Notes: generated by a model not told the origin, from the letters alone. Counted from the first letter of the stretch, positions 24,224-36,069 are shown. The stretch: 64,000 nucleotides of DNA from Portulaca oleracea (GCA_029582165.1 CM055887.1:13691190-13755189); one strand, 5' to 3'. Numbers and translations are program-made.

Positions 24224-24978
24224 TGTATCTTCCTCCTCATCATCCGACTCACCGCCGATTTACATACTGCCTTGAGGGCAATTTCCTTGGGTTCTGAGAG
24301 GTCATTCAATTGGATCTCATAGGCCAATAGTTTTCCAATGAGTTCCTCCAGCTTGAGGGCCTTGAAATCTTGACCTTCTTCAATGGCTGTGACTTTTGGA
24401 CCCCATTTTCTTCTGGGCAGACATCGGAGGACCTTTCTAACTTGTTCCTCATTTGGGTATGTTTTTCCCTGAGATATGAGGTGGTTGGTGATGCTGCTGA
24501 ATCTTTTGAACATCTCTTCAATAGTCTCATTTTCCTTCATTCTGAAGGCCTCATACTTCTGGACAAGGATATCTACTTTGGTGTCCTTAACTTGACTTGT
24601 GCCTTCATATGAGGTTATCAAGTAATCCCAAACCTGTTTCGCAGTTTCACAATTAGATATACGTTCAAAATCATTCGAATTTAAACTGCAATAAATCAAG
24701 TTTAGGGCAAGAGTATTTTTTCTCAATTGCTCCAACTCTTTCTTGGTCATTTCAGATCTTTTCTTTGGGACATCTTGACCAGCACTATTCTTCTTCGTGG
24801 GAGTAGGATAATCTCCCTCGGTAACCACAGTCCAGAGGTCCTCATCTTGGTCCTTGAGGAAGATTTCCATTTGCCTTTTCCACATTCTATAGTTTTCTCC
24901 AGTGAGGAGATGTGCTCTTGTCCATGAGCGTCCTTGAGGGGCTTCGGTTGTGTTGAGACCGGGCATGATCTTTACCAC
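24220..24978 (-). pseudogene. Copia gag, N-terminal and central part
   Basis: 252 codons from the first ATG after the primer-binding site. Family features: LLTGENYRMWKRQME near the start, then a UBN2-type gag body with AKQVWDYLITSYEGTSQV, NETIEEMFKRFSSITNHL and VRKVLRCLPRRKW. The frame is lost by a 1-nt change at about 24255, where the neighbouring frame carries on as an acidic SDDEEED segment. Gag forms the virus-like particle that packages element RNA. Confidence 0.8.
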
Positions 24979-25009
24979 GAGTTGTTAGACTCTTGAGATC
25001 TGTGGACCT

Positions 25010-25021
25010 GCTCTGATACCA
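25010..25021 (-). promoter_or_regulatory. Primer-binding site (initiator tRNA-Met)
   Basis: On the minus strand TGGTATCAGAGC follows the 5' LTR after two bases. It is complementary to the 3' end of plant initiator tRNA-Met. Confidence 0.85.
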
Positions 25022-25023
25022 AT

Positions 25024-25810
25024 TGAAATAACCCTAGAGGGGGGTGATTAGGGTTATGTAAATAATTCTGCACTTCAATCAACACAACTCGGTTAATAGC
25101 ACTACTTTTATATAATCAAAGATACTTCTTTATTGAATAATTAAAAGTGCTTAAAAGGAGGAGGTTACAACTCAGCTCAACAGAGAACTTATGAGGTCCT
25201 CAATTGGCCTACCAGAATAGAAGACGCAGCAGACGTCTTCCAGATTAGAGGCCTCACAGTGGAGGCGATTACAACCAGTGACCTCACTTGACAGAGAGAC
25301 ACTTATCTAACTTCAAGTTCACGACCTTAGAGGTCCTCACCAGTTTAACCACTGGTTACAACAAAAGCTCACCACTACAATAATGGTTACACTCAGAATA
25401 TTCACTCAATATTCCTACACTCAGAACTTTCTTTCACAAGGTTCCTACTACTGATTTTCTTGCTTGGAAATCAATGCTCTTCAATGTAGATATGCAGCCG
25501 TATATATATATTTGGGAGTTGGAGGCAGCAACAACTTCTTTATTCTCCAAGGGATAGTTTCCATTCTTGAGCTCTCTTCCAAATCTTCTTGATTTGCTTT
25601 CCATACGGATGATATCTGGAAATAAGGAAGGTATCGATTATGGTATCAGATCATGCAGAATAATAGAAAGTATATTTTAGGGTTTGTATAAGATACTTCC
25701 CTAAATTTCTGTCTTTCAAACAAAATGCTGTCGTTGGAGGTCCTCGCAGTGTACTGCAATGAGGTCCTCAGAGCTTTTTGTGATGAGGTCCTCAGAGTTG
25801 AGATTCTTCA
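25024..25810 (-). repeat. 5' LTR of the gag-only copia element
   Basis: 787 bp. A TATA-rich stretch at about 25502-25514 (minus strand) is the likely promoter. GAGGTCCTC occurs at least three times near the U3 end. Confidence 0.85.
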
Positions 25811-25858
25811 AGTAAAAACCATTTTGAATCAAAACGCTTATCATTTTGCCTTTTTATA

Positions 25859-26799
25859 TGGTAATAAAATGAAGCTCGTACCTGTTAGTTCCTAGCTACC
25901 ATTAATAAAATAAAATAAAATAAAATACATATTTAACACAATATGAAAGTGACATGAGTATTGAGGATATCCTTTAAGTGTTTTGTCCTATTATTTAAAC
26001 ATATTATTATATATCAAACTGAAATAAAATGATATAAATAAGTAGAGTAAAGTTATACTTTTATTCATTATTTTTTATATTTAAAAACATGCCTAAAATA
26101 TGTTTAACATATAGATGTTGGTTTGATTAAGGTATCATTTTTGCTCATTAGCATATCCAACCCATCCAAGCTTCTTATAATTAATTGATATACTTACTAT
26201 TAAAAAGATTAGTATAAAAAATTCAAAAAAAATACTAAATTGGTGAAGAATGAAACACTCAAAAGTGTCATAGTCTAAGACGTGTATCATTACCCAAGAC
26301 AATATTATGCCATTTCATGCGACAAATCCATTATAGTCAAAAAGATAATATATACGCTTCCTTAATGCTAAAATTAAACCATGGATAAAATTTAGTCAAA
26401 TAACATGATGAATTTGATAATGGGGGGTACAAGACTTGGAGAATTTGGTGTGTATCTTAGAGTGCAGTAGTGTGAACTGTTTTGAGTCAGGTACACTACA
26501 GATCAAGCAGGTAAGGACGTACGGCATAGCAATGAAGCGTGCATGCGTAGAATTTTTAATTGGTAAAAAGGCCACCTACCAGTCTCCCACATCCCTAAAC
26601 AAAGGGAACAAGTTTGTAAAGTAGAAAATCTATAGAGCGTGAGACGATTTAGTAAAACAGAAACGGACAAACTTTGAACTAGTTATGTAAATCATGCAAA
26701 ATGCGAATGTCATGAAGCCGCGGAAAAAACCTACCTCAACAGCACATCTCTACGTCTGCTTCTCTAACAGTCGCTGTTACGTTGTACAAAAGCAATTAA
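25859..26799. other. AT-rich spacer
   Basis: Contains a (TAAAA)n tract at about 25905-25927. The 62-codon frame at 26436 has no recognisable features. No gene supported. Confidence 0.4.
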
Positions 26800-26964
26800 G
26801 AACTACGGTAGTCGATTAATATCAACCGTTGATTTATTAAGAATTAATCTAAGCTATTGAAATATTTTAATCTTTTTTATCACCAAAATCTTTTTAAGAT
26901 TTCTCAAATATTTTTTCCTATCTTTTCTCATTAAATATATTTCTATCAAATTAATTTTTTTTTT

Positions 26965-27222
26965 TTGAAGGAACTTTCCATCAATTTAATCTTGACTATC
27001 GTCACCCAGTTCATCTTACCATTGACAGCCACTGAAGACTCCTATCACCACCACTTGGTTTTCCTAAATTTCTTTGAAGCGAATCTGACAGCGATTGAAA
27101 GGACAACCAATTATGTGCAACACTCCCCCTTCACTTGGAAGATAACCCACCATGAAGGAATTGCCGAATTGGCAGAAGAGGCAGTGATGAACGATAGAGG
27201 GAGGCTCTGTTCATGGCTATGA
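26965..27222 (+). pseudogene. Gene-like fragment, 85 codons, no ATG
   Basis: An open, more GC-rich stretch that reads as plausible protein without a nearby upstream ATG; the first in-frame ATG comes close to the end. It may be a captured exon. Not recognised. Confidence 0.25.
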
Positions 27223-27488
27223 AAGCAACATGCATTGTGAATATGTTCTGTTTACTGTTACTATTATATAATAAACAGAATGATAAAGCAAATATGGTAT
27301 GGTTCATTTGGCAATATGAGGATGAGTATTCTAACTTCAAAGTTACGTTTTTTACTCTCACTTGCTATGTTTTATGCCGCCCTCTATATATACTGGCTTT
27401 ATTTTATTGTCAAAAATATTAAACTATTTTTATCATAAATATTATATTGTTCTTTTTTTCAAAAAGTATCATACTAATAAAATCCTTT

Positions 27489-27664
27489 GGCTTTGTTCAT
27501 CTGTGTGGTTGGTTAAATTCATCCGCATACACCACATTTATGCACATTTTCACCAACTTTATCCCACTATTTTATCCCACCCACTAATCATCCTACCAAT
27601 TAATCCATATTTTACCAACTTATCTATACAACCACTTAATAAACTGCAGAAAAGAACAGAGTCC
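27489..27664. mobile_element. Diverged MITE of the CCCGTTCTTT family
   Basis: Ends GGCTTTGTTCATCTG and (complement) GGACTCTGTTCTTTTCTG, with a CACC-rich interior like the copy at 13128-13399. No clean target duplication. Confidence 0.45.
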
Positions 27665-28615
27665 TCGTATAATAGAATAATATGATAGATTTCTAGCTTA
27701 CAACAATGGTGGTTCGAGGAAGTAACTCCCAAAGGGTAAGAAAATGTTTAAAAAGTTGTAAGGTCAACTTATTTCATGCAGAATGAAAAGCAAAATGTTT
27801 GGTAACAAAACTCAAATATATGTATAGTTGTATATCATCGAGAAATATATGAAAGCATATTCTTTTTAACTTTTATTGGTAAAGTTTTGTAAAGAATAAA
27901 GATCAAAATAAATGAGTTTCATAGATATTTAATTTTCCATTCACATTAAATATAAAAACATACAATCCTATAAAGTAAATAATATTTTATGTACATATAT
28001 AATACGTGCTTTATCATAAATTAATTAAATCGATATAAAGATATTACACATAAGATGAGTTTTGGAAAAGATAAAGATAAAAAAAAGTTTTGGTATATAT
28101 TTAATTTTTAATTCACATTGAATATGAGAACATACTATTTTTATAAAGAAACAAATAATAATTCAAGTACATCTGTACATATATATAATAACTTTCTTTA
28201 TCAAAAATTAATTAAATCAATATAAAAACATTTATATTACACATGAAATAAGTGAAAAGTTTAATATTAAAACCAAAAGAATAGAATATTGCACCTCAAA
28301 CCTATGACCTAGCATCATACAAACTCCTATGATGACCATTTGACTAATAGTTGATTTGTAATTCATGATATCAGTGTAAGTAAAAGATACATGCTGCTAT
28401 TACATATGACGCAAGGACAATATTGCAATAAGATTACAAAAGATGTTTACTTAAATTAGAAGATTTGATATACTAAATTACGTAATAAAATAATATTAAT
28501 TTATAATAACAAAGAAATAAAATCATTTATTTAAGATTAATAAAAATTAAATCAACGGTTGAGATTACTCTATTTATAACCAATGGCTAATATTCAATTT
28601 AACTACGGTAGTAAA

Positions 28616-29680
28616 AAAAAATAGTTAGACTACCACAGACCTTCCCATCCAAAAAAACAGGGCCTTAATATATGTTACTTTTAATTAAAAAGAGAATGAT
28701 ACCCTAAATAATGGTGTAACTAGAGGCTTATATCCTCAATATAGTTGGCTCCCTTGGTGAATATTAATGTGAAGGGGACTTACAATTTAACCAACTATTA
28801 GTGAAATTTGTGGTGCGGTGTCGCCTAATAATTTAATCTATATAAATTTTAAAAAATACAAAAATTAATCTATTCAAAAACAATTGAAATGTAATAATTC
28901 TTAGTTTATACTAGTACAAGATTATATACAATAAAAATAAGTTATTTTTGTGGTCAGAAAATAGATAACTTACCTAGTTATAATGCATTAGTACCACACC
29001 CTTAAAAGTCATACTTAACAAATACAATAATACCACCAATGTTCTTTTTTTCTCATTAAGTTAAATGTGAATTGTCTTACTATATAAGCTGTCGTTTACT
29101 TTACAAACTAATATTTTAAAAAATAACTATAGAACAAATGAACACTTATAAATGCTGTCTGAAATTATTGGCCATTGTCACATTTTAACAAGGAAAATTT
29201 AAGTATGGTATGCTATTAGCAAAAAGGTAAGTTTGGTTTGTTAGATCAAAATGGACCAAAAGTTTGGTTTATTAGATTCCAATTTTCCTTTTAACAATTA
29301 TATGTAGTATATGATTAATGCTATATTTTAAGGTAAATTCTGTGGTGAGACAATCTCATGTAAAATTATTGTGACTTAGGGTTTATTTAGGATAATCATT
29401 TTAATATTTTATTATGAGTAAAAGTCATATTGATCAAGGTAACCTTTAACATAAATTTGACTAATACTATTAAGGAATGACTTTTATAAAGTCATTCCAA
29501 ATAAATTATTAGTTAACCCTACACTTATAAAAAGTTGTCATGAAATTGTACATCTCATAATTAAGTTACGGTAAGATATAGCGAGTTTGGGCCAGGTCAA
29601 GCTATTCAAACTCGTCAAGTTTTTTTGGACCCAAAAACGCCTCAAAACCACCGGTTCTATAAAGATCAGACACCCATACC
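28616..29680. other. AT-rich spacer, no gene
   Basis: No coding or RNA feature could be supported in this stretch. Confidence 0.4.
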
Positions 29681-29689
29681 TGTCGAGTC

Positions 29690-30545
29690 TGTTGGTCCAT
29701 GTGTCTAGTTATGTTCATAATTCAGTCCGGATCGAATAAGGACTAGACCGAGGACTTGACTCGAAAGGACCGAAGATAGTTCGATTCAGTCCTCGGTCCA
29801 AGGAATACTAAGTTTCGGTCTTCGGTCCAGTCCCTAGACCGAATTAGAGGACCGAGGACAAAACCAGTAAGAACCGAACTACTGACCAACTATTTTTCTA
29901 TGGTTTTCAACTTTTCATCATTATTCACTAATGTTTTTGAGTTTCTCAATCTCAAACCTCGACGCTCCCCAATCCACTCCACCATTCGCCCTCCCTCCAG
30001 CCTCCACCACTGGCCAGCGCCGTCAAGGTCGTCAGAGTCATTGCTCTCCCTCCGCACTCAACCGCTTGGCCGACGCTCTCCACTCCCCAAATCCGTTGTT
30101 TTCTCCTCCACGCCTAGTCATGAGCCACCATCCAGCAGGCCACCACGCACAGTCAACCCCTTCACTGAATTAGGTTTTTGCAATTTTGTTAATTGTTTCC
30201 TTTCTATAATCTTCTACTATTATTGTAGTTAAGAAGCATATATATTCATATCTTTGCCTTAGGTTTGTTGTCTTCTGTTCTTTTGTTAACCAGCAGAGCT
30301 AAAACAAATTCTAATCCCCAGTTCTCTAATTCTAATTAGTTAAAATTTAATCACAGATCATCCCCGTAAATCAATCCATTCGCTCTCTGTCCAATCCTAG
30401 ACCGAACTTTTTTCGGTCGGTCCAATCCAGGACCGAGAAAAGTTCGGTCCAGTCCTCTGTCCAGGGCAGTCCCCTTGGTCGGTCTTCGGTTCAGTCTAGT
30501 CCGGACAAATTCGGTCCAGTCCTTAGCGGGTCTTTAATCGGTCCA
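29690..30545. mobile_element. hAT-like element with GGTCC/GGACCGA subterminal repeats
   Basis: Two dense clusters of GGACCGA/TCGGTCC words (29690-29890 and 30390-30545), in both orientations, enclose a centre whose first part (29940-30170) is C-rich and coding-like. This matches non-autonomous hAT elements with many transposase-binding subterminal repeats. Exact termini are not determined. Confidence 0.45.
29900..30232 (+). pseudogene. Pro/Ser-rich ORF inside the hAT-like element
   Basis: 110 codons from ATG, Pro/Ser/Arg-rich, in a locally C-rich stretch unlike the surroundings. It may be a captured host 5' exon or low-complexity translation. Not recognised. Confidence 0.2.
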
Positions 30546-31348
30546 ACATTCTAATATATTTTTTTTTATAAATTTTACCAACTGCCGGGTTAATTTCCAC
30601 TTGTACACCTATATGATATTGAAAATTCTATTTAAGTACAAGTGGTTTGAACAAAATAAAGATAACTATGCATCACCATGATGGCATGATCTACTAAATA
30701 CTAACTTCAATGTATGAACAAAATCAAAGATATAAATATTAAAAATGTCGAATAATCTAAGAAACTTGAAATGCAATAAAAAAAATTTTGTAATTGAAAC
30801 TATATATAATACACTTTGAAATGGTTATCTTAGCTATCAATTCCTTTGTAATTGATCCATATTTGACCCTTAAGCCTAAAATACGTTTTGGGCCATTCCC
30901 AAGGGTACTTAGTGGTCTAAGTAGCTTTGACATTAATAAGAGATATGTATTATAACTTCAATATCAGTTTTACCCTTGGTCCTGAAGTTTGTCACCTATC
31001 GGGAAAGAAATTCAAATATGGGAAGAAAAAAAACAACGAATACTCGTCTTTTTTTTAATCCAACAAACTTTAAGGTCATTTTTCATTCAGCCCATAAACT
31101 TTAAGGTTCAAAAAATTAATATTGAAAATCAAAGGTTAAGAAAATTAAAAAAACTCTCATTTAAATAGTTAGTTACAATTGTCATTAATAACTAGATATA
31201 CCAACTAATATAAATACTAGAGAACTTGTTGGGCATTACATGCTTCCCAAAATAAAAATAATAACAAATAGAAAATATAAATAATATAGATAATGAAATA
31301 AATCATTCTTAATATTTTCATTCAAATGTTAATAACATATAAAAAATA
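30546..31348. other. AT-rich spacer, no gene
   Basis: No coding or RNA feature could be supported. Confidence 0.4.
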
Positions 31349-31591
31349 CTACCCCCATTTTTCATTTTACTCGTCGTCTTGGATGATAGGTACAAGGTTG
31401 CAAAAACAATCGGGTTAGCTAATAAGAAAATTATTTAAAAATATTTAGTTAAAATTAATTCTAGTGTTCTATTCAATAAATCAAATGGATAAAATAAAAT
31501 AGTAATCATTAAATTATTAGAATTATAAAGGGATAGATAATATGATAAAAAATTAGTTAAAAAATTAGATAAAAGAACAGTACAGAGGGAG
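31349..31591. mobile_element. Stowaway-like MITE, 243 bp
   Basis: Left CTACCCCCATTTTTCATTTT, right (complement) CTCCCTCTGTACTGTTC, with TA on both outer sides (31347-31348 and 31592-31593). Confidence 0.6.
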
Positions 31592-31963
31592 TAAGAATAA
31601 ACCATAAGATATTAATGTCAATAAATTAAGACTTAATAAAAATTCTTCAAGTTATTGTCACATTGTATTTCCCTAAAATTACAAAAATAAATGGAAACGG
31701 AATTATCAATGTTATTATAACATTCTTTTCAACTAAGTATCATTTTTTTTACAAAGAAAAATAAACAAAAAGTAGTATTTATTAATAATTTCAAGGGTGA
31801 CATGATATATTACTTGCATCATACTTGGTTTACAAATAGATAATCAAAGGTTAAAAATTTAACCCATTTTAATTTAGTAAATAATGGTTTAAATATGTTT
31901 GTTAATTTATGATACCAAACAAAATTTAAAATTTTCCTAAAATAAGAATATTGCATATATATA

Positions 31964-32260
31964 CTCTGTCCGTTCCATATTAATTGACACTTAAAATACA
32001 TTTTTTTGTTCCAAAATAATTGTCACTTTTCATTTCCCAATACCCAATTTACTTATTTGAACTTTAATAATTATGTTAACTTTTTATTTTATCAATCAAT
32101 AAAAATACTCGTGCTCACATTGTCTAACTGCTCACACCTTAGTATGCGAAAAAACACCTCGAAAAATTGAGTTATTTAATTCTGTGGGTAGTTTTTTTTA
32201 AATAAAATCTTGATATGTGCACAATTGTAGAATATGTCAATTTATTCGGAACAGAGGGAA
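31964..32260. mobile_element. Stowaway-like MITE, 297 bp
   Basis: Left CTCTGTCCGTTCCATATTAA, right (complement) TTCCCTCTGTTCCGAATAAA, both continuing with TTGACA. TA at both edges. Confidence 0.7.
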
Positions 32261-32770
32261 TATATAATAGGGACTTCATTTAGTTTCTACAACTGCATGA
32301 TTCAAATTAGTTATGAAGGAAAATTGTAGAAAGAAGATACATAAATAGTTATATTACAACTGTTGCAAAATTGTTCTTTAATTTATACTTATTTGAATTG
32401 ATAGTTATTAAAATTTGCTCAAAAAAGGTAAATTACACTGAAAAAAAATTCATGTATTGCACGAGTTATTAAACGTTAATTTATTAATTTGCAAATTCTA
32501 ATATAAGATCGGTACCATTTCATGTAAATTTATCGTGAGACAGACTCTTTATAAGGTGACCTTTTTAATATTTTGTTATCACTAATAAATGATAATAGAA
32601 TGACATTGTAATATGAATTTGAATAATAATTTATTAATGTATGACTTTTACGTACCAATCACCTAAAATAAATTATTACTCACCCCTATATCCATCAAAA
32701 ATCACACAATATTATTTATTTTACAATTAATTTATTGTTAAATGGGCTAAAATAAGATTCACTGTTATTA

Positions 32771-33020
32771 GGTCATTTCTTTTGTGAGGTTGGTAGGATG
32801 CAGAAATGGTGTGCTATGCTGAAATGATTGTGAAAAATGCGGTAAGGTGTGAAATGGTATGGTAAAATTTGTGAAAAATGTGGTTGATGCGGTAGGTGAG
32901 GAGAAGGAAAAATAAGAGAATATATATTGATAATGATTATGGTGAAGTGTGGTGAAACGTGGAAGAATATTGACTAATATATTGTGATTGGGGTAAATTA
33001 TGCTGAATTAAGATGTGTCC
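32771..33020. mobile_element. MITE of the CCCGTTCTTT family, inverted orientation
   Basis: Ends GGTCATTTCTTTTG and (complement) GGACACATCTT, preceded by TTA and followed by TGA. The interior is rich in GCGGTA/GTGTGG words, the complement of the interior of the copy at 13128-13399. Confidence 0.5.
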
Positions 33021-34833
33021 TGACATTAGGATCCCGGTACCATATTAAAATTGTAATGTCTAAATGAAAGGGATTTCATGCACCAAGTTGCACAGGTATT
33101 CTTTTACAAAGGCAAAATGGCTGACAATTTAATTGTTACTTCTACAATCACTTTATGAGCAACAATTCAAACCAAAACAACTTGTAAAGATTGTCGACGA
33201 CTCTCTATTCAAACAAACAAAGTTAGAAAAGGAAAGTCGACCTTGCTTGGCAAGAATCGAGTTTCGTAATTCTCTGACTAATTAGTGATTACTGATTACA
33301 TAACATACCCTCTAAGCATGTGTTTGAGTTTACATTAAGACCTAGTTTGATGTTATCATACCTTCATTGATTCCTTTTCCAAGCCTATTGGATTTTCGTA
33401 TGATCGTGAATGAATAAATAAAATATAGTAATTATATTTAAATTTCTAAATTTTCATAATGTTTTAAAATCATATTTTATTTATATCTTTGAAAATATTT
33501 TTATGTCCTGAGTCATTTTTAAAATAAAACATTTCCTACAAAAATGCTACATTTTTAATAAAAAAATTCATTTTTTATTAAAGAATATTTATTATTTATT
33601 ATTTTTCTATATATTTCTTAATTTTATAAATTCATATTATTTAAATATTAAATATTTTCTTTCACAATTATGACAAAGTCCATATAATTTTGTTTAATTA
33701 ATTGAAGGTCTGTATGTGGCAAATACTTTTTTTTACAAAAATAATTCAGCATGATTACGTGAATATACCATGTCATGCAATATGATTATAACCATATATC
33801 TTACCATAAGACGGGTATCATTGTCCAATTGCATGTTCTAGAAGAGCCTAGTGAATGTGCCAATTTACTATTATTCAAGGCAAAATCTTAGCATAACTTT
33901 AAGAGTAGTTTTGAAGGTAAAAAGTAGAAACGAGTCCAGACAACATTCTTTTTCTTTCCAGAAGTTCTAAATTAATTTTCAAAAATGATTTTTCCAATAT
34001 CTTTTAGCTTAAAAATAGAAGAATTTGAGAAAATGGCACGGAGGTAGTACTATGATTTTCTTTATTGAAATATATTGATGAATTTTTAAAATATGTCATA
34101 ACAATAACATTATGAGACATTGAATATTTTAATTTTACATTGGTTTTACCGAATTTTCTTTATTATTTGATTGTTGTAAACATGATAATCAGTTAAATAT
34201 TGATGTATAAATAGTTTAAACAATTTTAAAAAATATATATTTAAATAATATCACATATCATTATAATGCAAATAAGAAAATCTACAAAATGAACCATGAA
34301 AAAGTAAAAATGTAAATGAACCATACAACTGTTTTCAAAGTTAAGTCAAATAATTAAAATTTAGTAAAAACAGTAATTTTATTGACTAGGACAAATATTC
34401 TAGTATTTCTCTCAAAGAAGCTTTTACAAAACCTACTTTATTTTAACAATTGGGTCAAATATAGATTCACTAGACTCTTTTTTATTTAATTTCTAGTCAT
34501 GTGCTACTCCTGAAATTGAGAGAATATCAGTGCTTAAACCATGACCAAATGGTTAATGATGGAAATCTCAACCACTAGCCCAGCCTAGGGAGCATATATT
34601 GGCTAATCTTTGACTACTAAGTTCACATAATTAGTTAATTTGTACTCTTTTTTTTTATTAATAGAAAAGTTCATTTTTACTACTTCCCTGTTAAGCCAAT
34701 GAAAATCGAATACAGTCAAGTTGTGGAAAAGGTTAAGCAGCTTTGCAAATTAAGAATAGAAAATCTACATGCTATCCATAAAATTATAGAAAGCAAATAA
34801 GGATCCCATTTGTTCCCCTTTTGATTTACGTTA
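33021..34833. other. AT-rich spacer, no gene
   Basis: No coding sequence or structured repeat recognised in this long stretch. Confidence 0.4.
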
Positions 34834-35270
34834 TTGACCAAATTTGCATGGACGTGGTGCCTTTTGTCGGTTTTGACTTGGCCCTTGTTTAGACTTTTTC
34901 ATTTTGTAGCTAATGTCAACGCCATGTTCTTTTATGTGGTTCATATGGTGTGATATGGTGAAATAGTGGAAAATACGGTAAGATGTATAATGGTATGGCA
35001 AAATTTGTGGTGAGTGTGATTAATATGGTAAGTGATAATAGAGAATATGAAAAGTAGATGAGAAATGTGAGGAAAGAAAAAGGTGAGGAAATATATTGGT
35101 AATGATTGTGGTAAGGTATGGTATGATACGGTAATGTGTGGAAGAATATTGAGTAATATGATGAGTTGTGGTACCGCACCGCAACACAACGTACAGAAGA
35201 ACAAATCCAAATAACAACTAATATTCAAACATAATGTTTGGCAGAATGAGGGTTCTGGTCAATACTTTAA
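34834..35270. repeat. Second copy of the F-box-like upstream segment, split by a MITE
   Basis: 34834-34920 plus 35209-35270 match 20338-20492 in order and orientation. The gap is the MITE at 34921-35208. Confidence 0.75.
34921..35208. mobile_element. MITE of the CCCGTTCTTT family, 288 bp
   Basis: Ends GCCATGTTCTTTT and (complement) GGATTTGTTCTTCTG. GTGTGG/GCGGTA-type interior in the same orientation as 32771-33020. Its presence as an insertion is shown by the paralogous uninterrupted site at about 20421-20430. Confidence 0.65.
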
Positions 35271-35460
35271 CTAGGGATGACAGTGGGTCGGGGAATTCCC
35301 GTACCCGCCAATGCCTCGCCCCCTCTGGTGAAAAATCCTCACTCCCAATGGGGATGGGGATGGAGATGAGGGTGGAGATGGGGCAAAGAATTAAATCTCC
35401 GCGCGGGGATTGGGACAAAAACTTTCCCCGTCCATGCCCCCGTTTCTTGCTCAGGAAATT
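35271..35460. mobile_element. Truncated hAT-like element with GGGGATGGGG subterminal repeats
   Basis: Starts TAGGGATGACAGTGGGTCGG, a common plant hAT MITE opening, followed by a GGGGATGGGGATGGAGATG-type run. The right terminus is missing or unrecognisable. Confidence 0.4.
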
Positions 35461-35599
35461 TAATGACATGCTTTTGACAAAGAATTAAACTTTTGTATTT
35501 GGTGAATTGAACTTTAGGAGACTAAACGCCTTTAATAACATGCTTTTGGCCAAGCCAAGTACGTTGGAGACTGCTTACCATGTCACACTCTTTAGTAGG

Positions 35600-35830
35600 A
35601 GAGTCTAAAAGTGAAATATCTACCCCTAGAAGGATATCTAAGACGCCACCCTGGTTACAACCAAGTTATTCCTTAGAGGAGTATCCGGGGAGCTTTGGAT
35701 ATCTTGAACAACAAAATTTGTTGGAGGATGGAAGATGGTAAGCAGGTGTGGATTTATAAGGACCCATGGTTGATAAATGTGGATGCAAAGATTACTACTA
35801 CACCTACAGGATACTTAGATGATGACATTT
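35600..35830 (+). pseudogene. LINE ORF2 fragment (post-RT region)
   Basis: One frame reads RSIRGALDILNNKICWRMED and continues GKQVWIYKDPWL, the W-R-S-I ... GDGK-x-I-W-x-D-P-W-L segment that follows the reverse transcriptase in plant LINEs. It lies upstream of an RT fragment, so it is from a separate LINE copy or is rearranged. Confidence 0.6.
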
Positions 35831-36069
35831 AACAACAATAAAAACAACGGTAATAATTATGCCTTTTTTGGTCATTTCCGTTAACTAGCTAATTTGAACG
35901 TCCAATATTACCTAAATTATCATTTACAAACGACTAATTTGATAGTTATCTACTATTCGTTAATATACAATAATTATCCACTGCACCAACAATTATCTAC
36001 TACCCAAACATTTATCCATTATATGTTCTTCTCATTGAAGGGACCTAAACTAAATTTCAAAGTTGTTGA
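35831..36069. other. AT-rich stretch between two LINE fragments
   Basis: Non-coding; separates the post-RT fragment from the RT fragment. Confidence 0.4.

Larger units (their letters stand above)
21795..25810 (-). mobile_element. Gag-only copia LTR element (TR-GAG type), 4.0 kb
   Basis: Two LTRs (21795-22594 and 25024-25810) enclose 2.4 kb. In sense (minus) order the element has the 5' LTR, a primer-binding site for initiator Met-tRNA (25010-25021), gag, a non-pol tail, a polypurine tract (22595-22609) and the 3' LTR. The LTRs end TG..CA and are flanked by AGTAG and AGTAA, a 4-of-5 target duplication. There is no protease, integrase, RT or RNase H, so it must depend on proteins from other copia elements. 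By eye the LTRs are about 98% identical, so the insertion is fairly recent. Confidence 0.85.
20680..25858. mobile_element. TIR element family 'X', copy 2, broken by two insertions
   Basis: Three parts match copy 1 at 16.6-17.7 kb: 20680-20880, 21630-21794 and 25811-25858. They are in inverted orientation relative to copy 1. The outer ends form an inverted repeat (TTGAATCAAGAT on the left, TTGATTCAAAATGG on the complement of the right). The foldback at 20881-21629 and the copia element at 21795-25810 interrupt it. Confidence 0.5.
26805..28615. mobile_element. Possible 1.8-kb TIR element carrying a gene-like fragment
   Basis: The left end has ACTACGGTAGT followed by CAACCGTTGATTTA. The complement of the right end has ACTACCGTAGT followed, after a longer spacer, by CAACCGTTGATTTA. 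Both then run into GAATTAATCT/TTATTAATCT. This suggests terminal inverted repeats about 1.8 kb apart. Ends and target duplication are not resolved. A MITE (27489-27664) and a coding-like patch (26965-27222) lie inside. Confidence 0.4.

Noticed and set aside
26436..26624. 62-codon frame with ATG
   Set aside because: No similarity, no splice or promoter context, length expected by chance.
34916..35228. Three overlapping minus-strand frames rich in Tyr, His and Ser
   Set aside because: They translate the MITE at 34921-35208.
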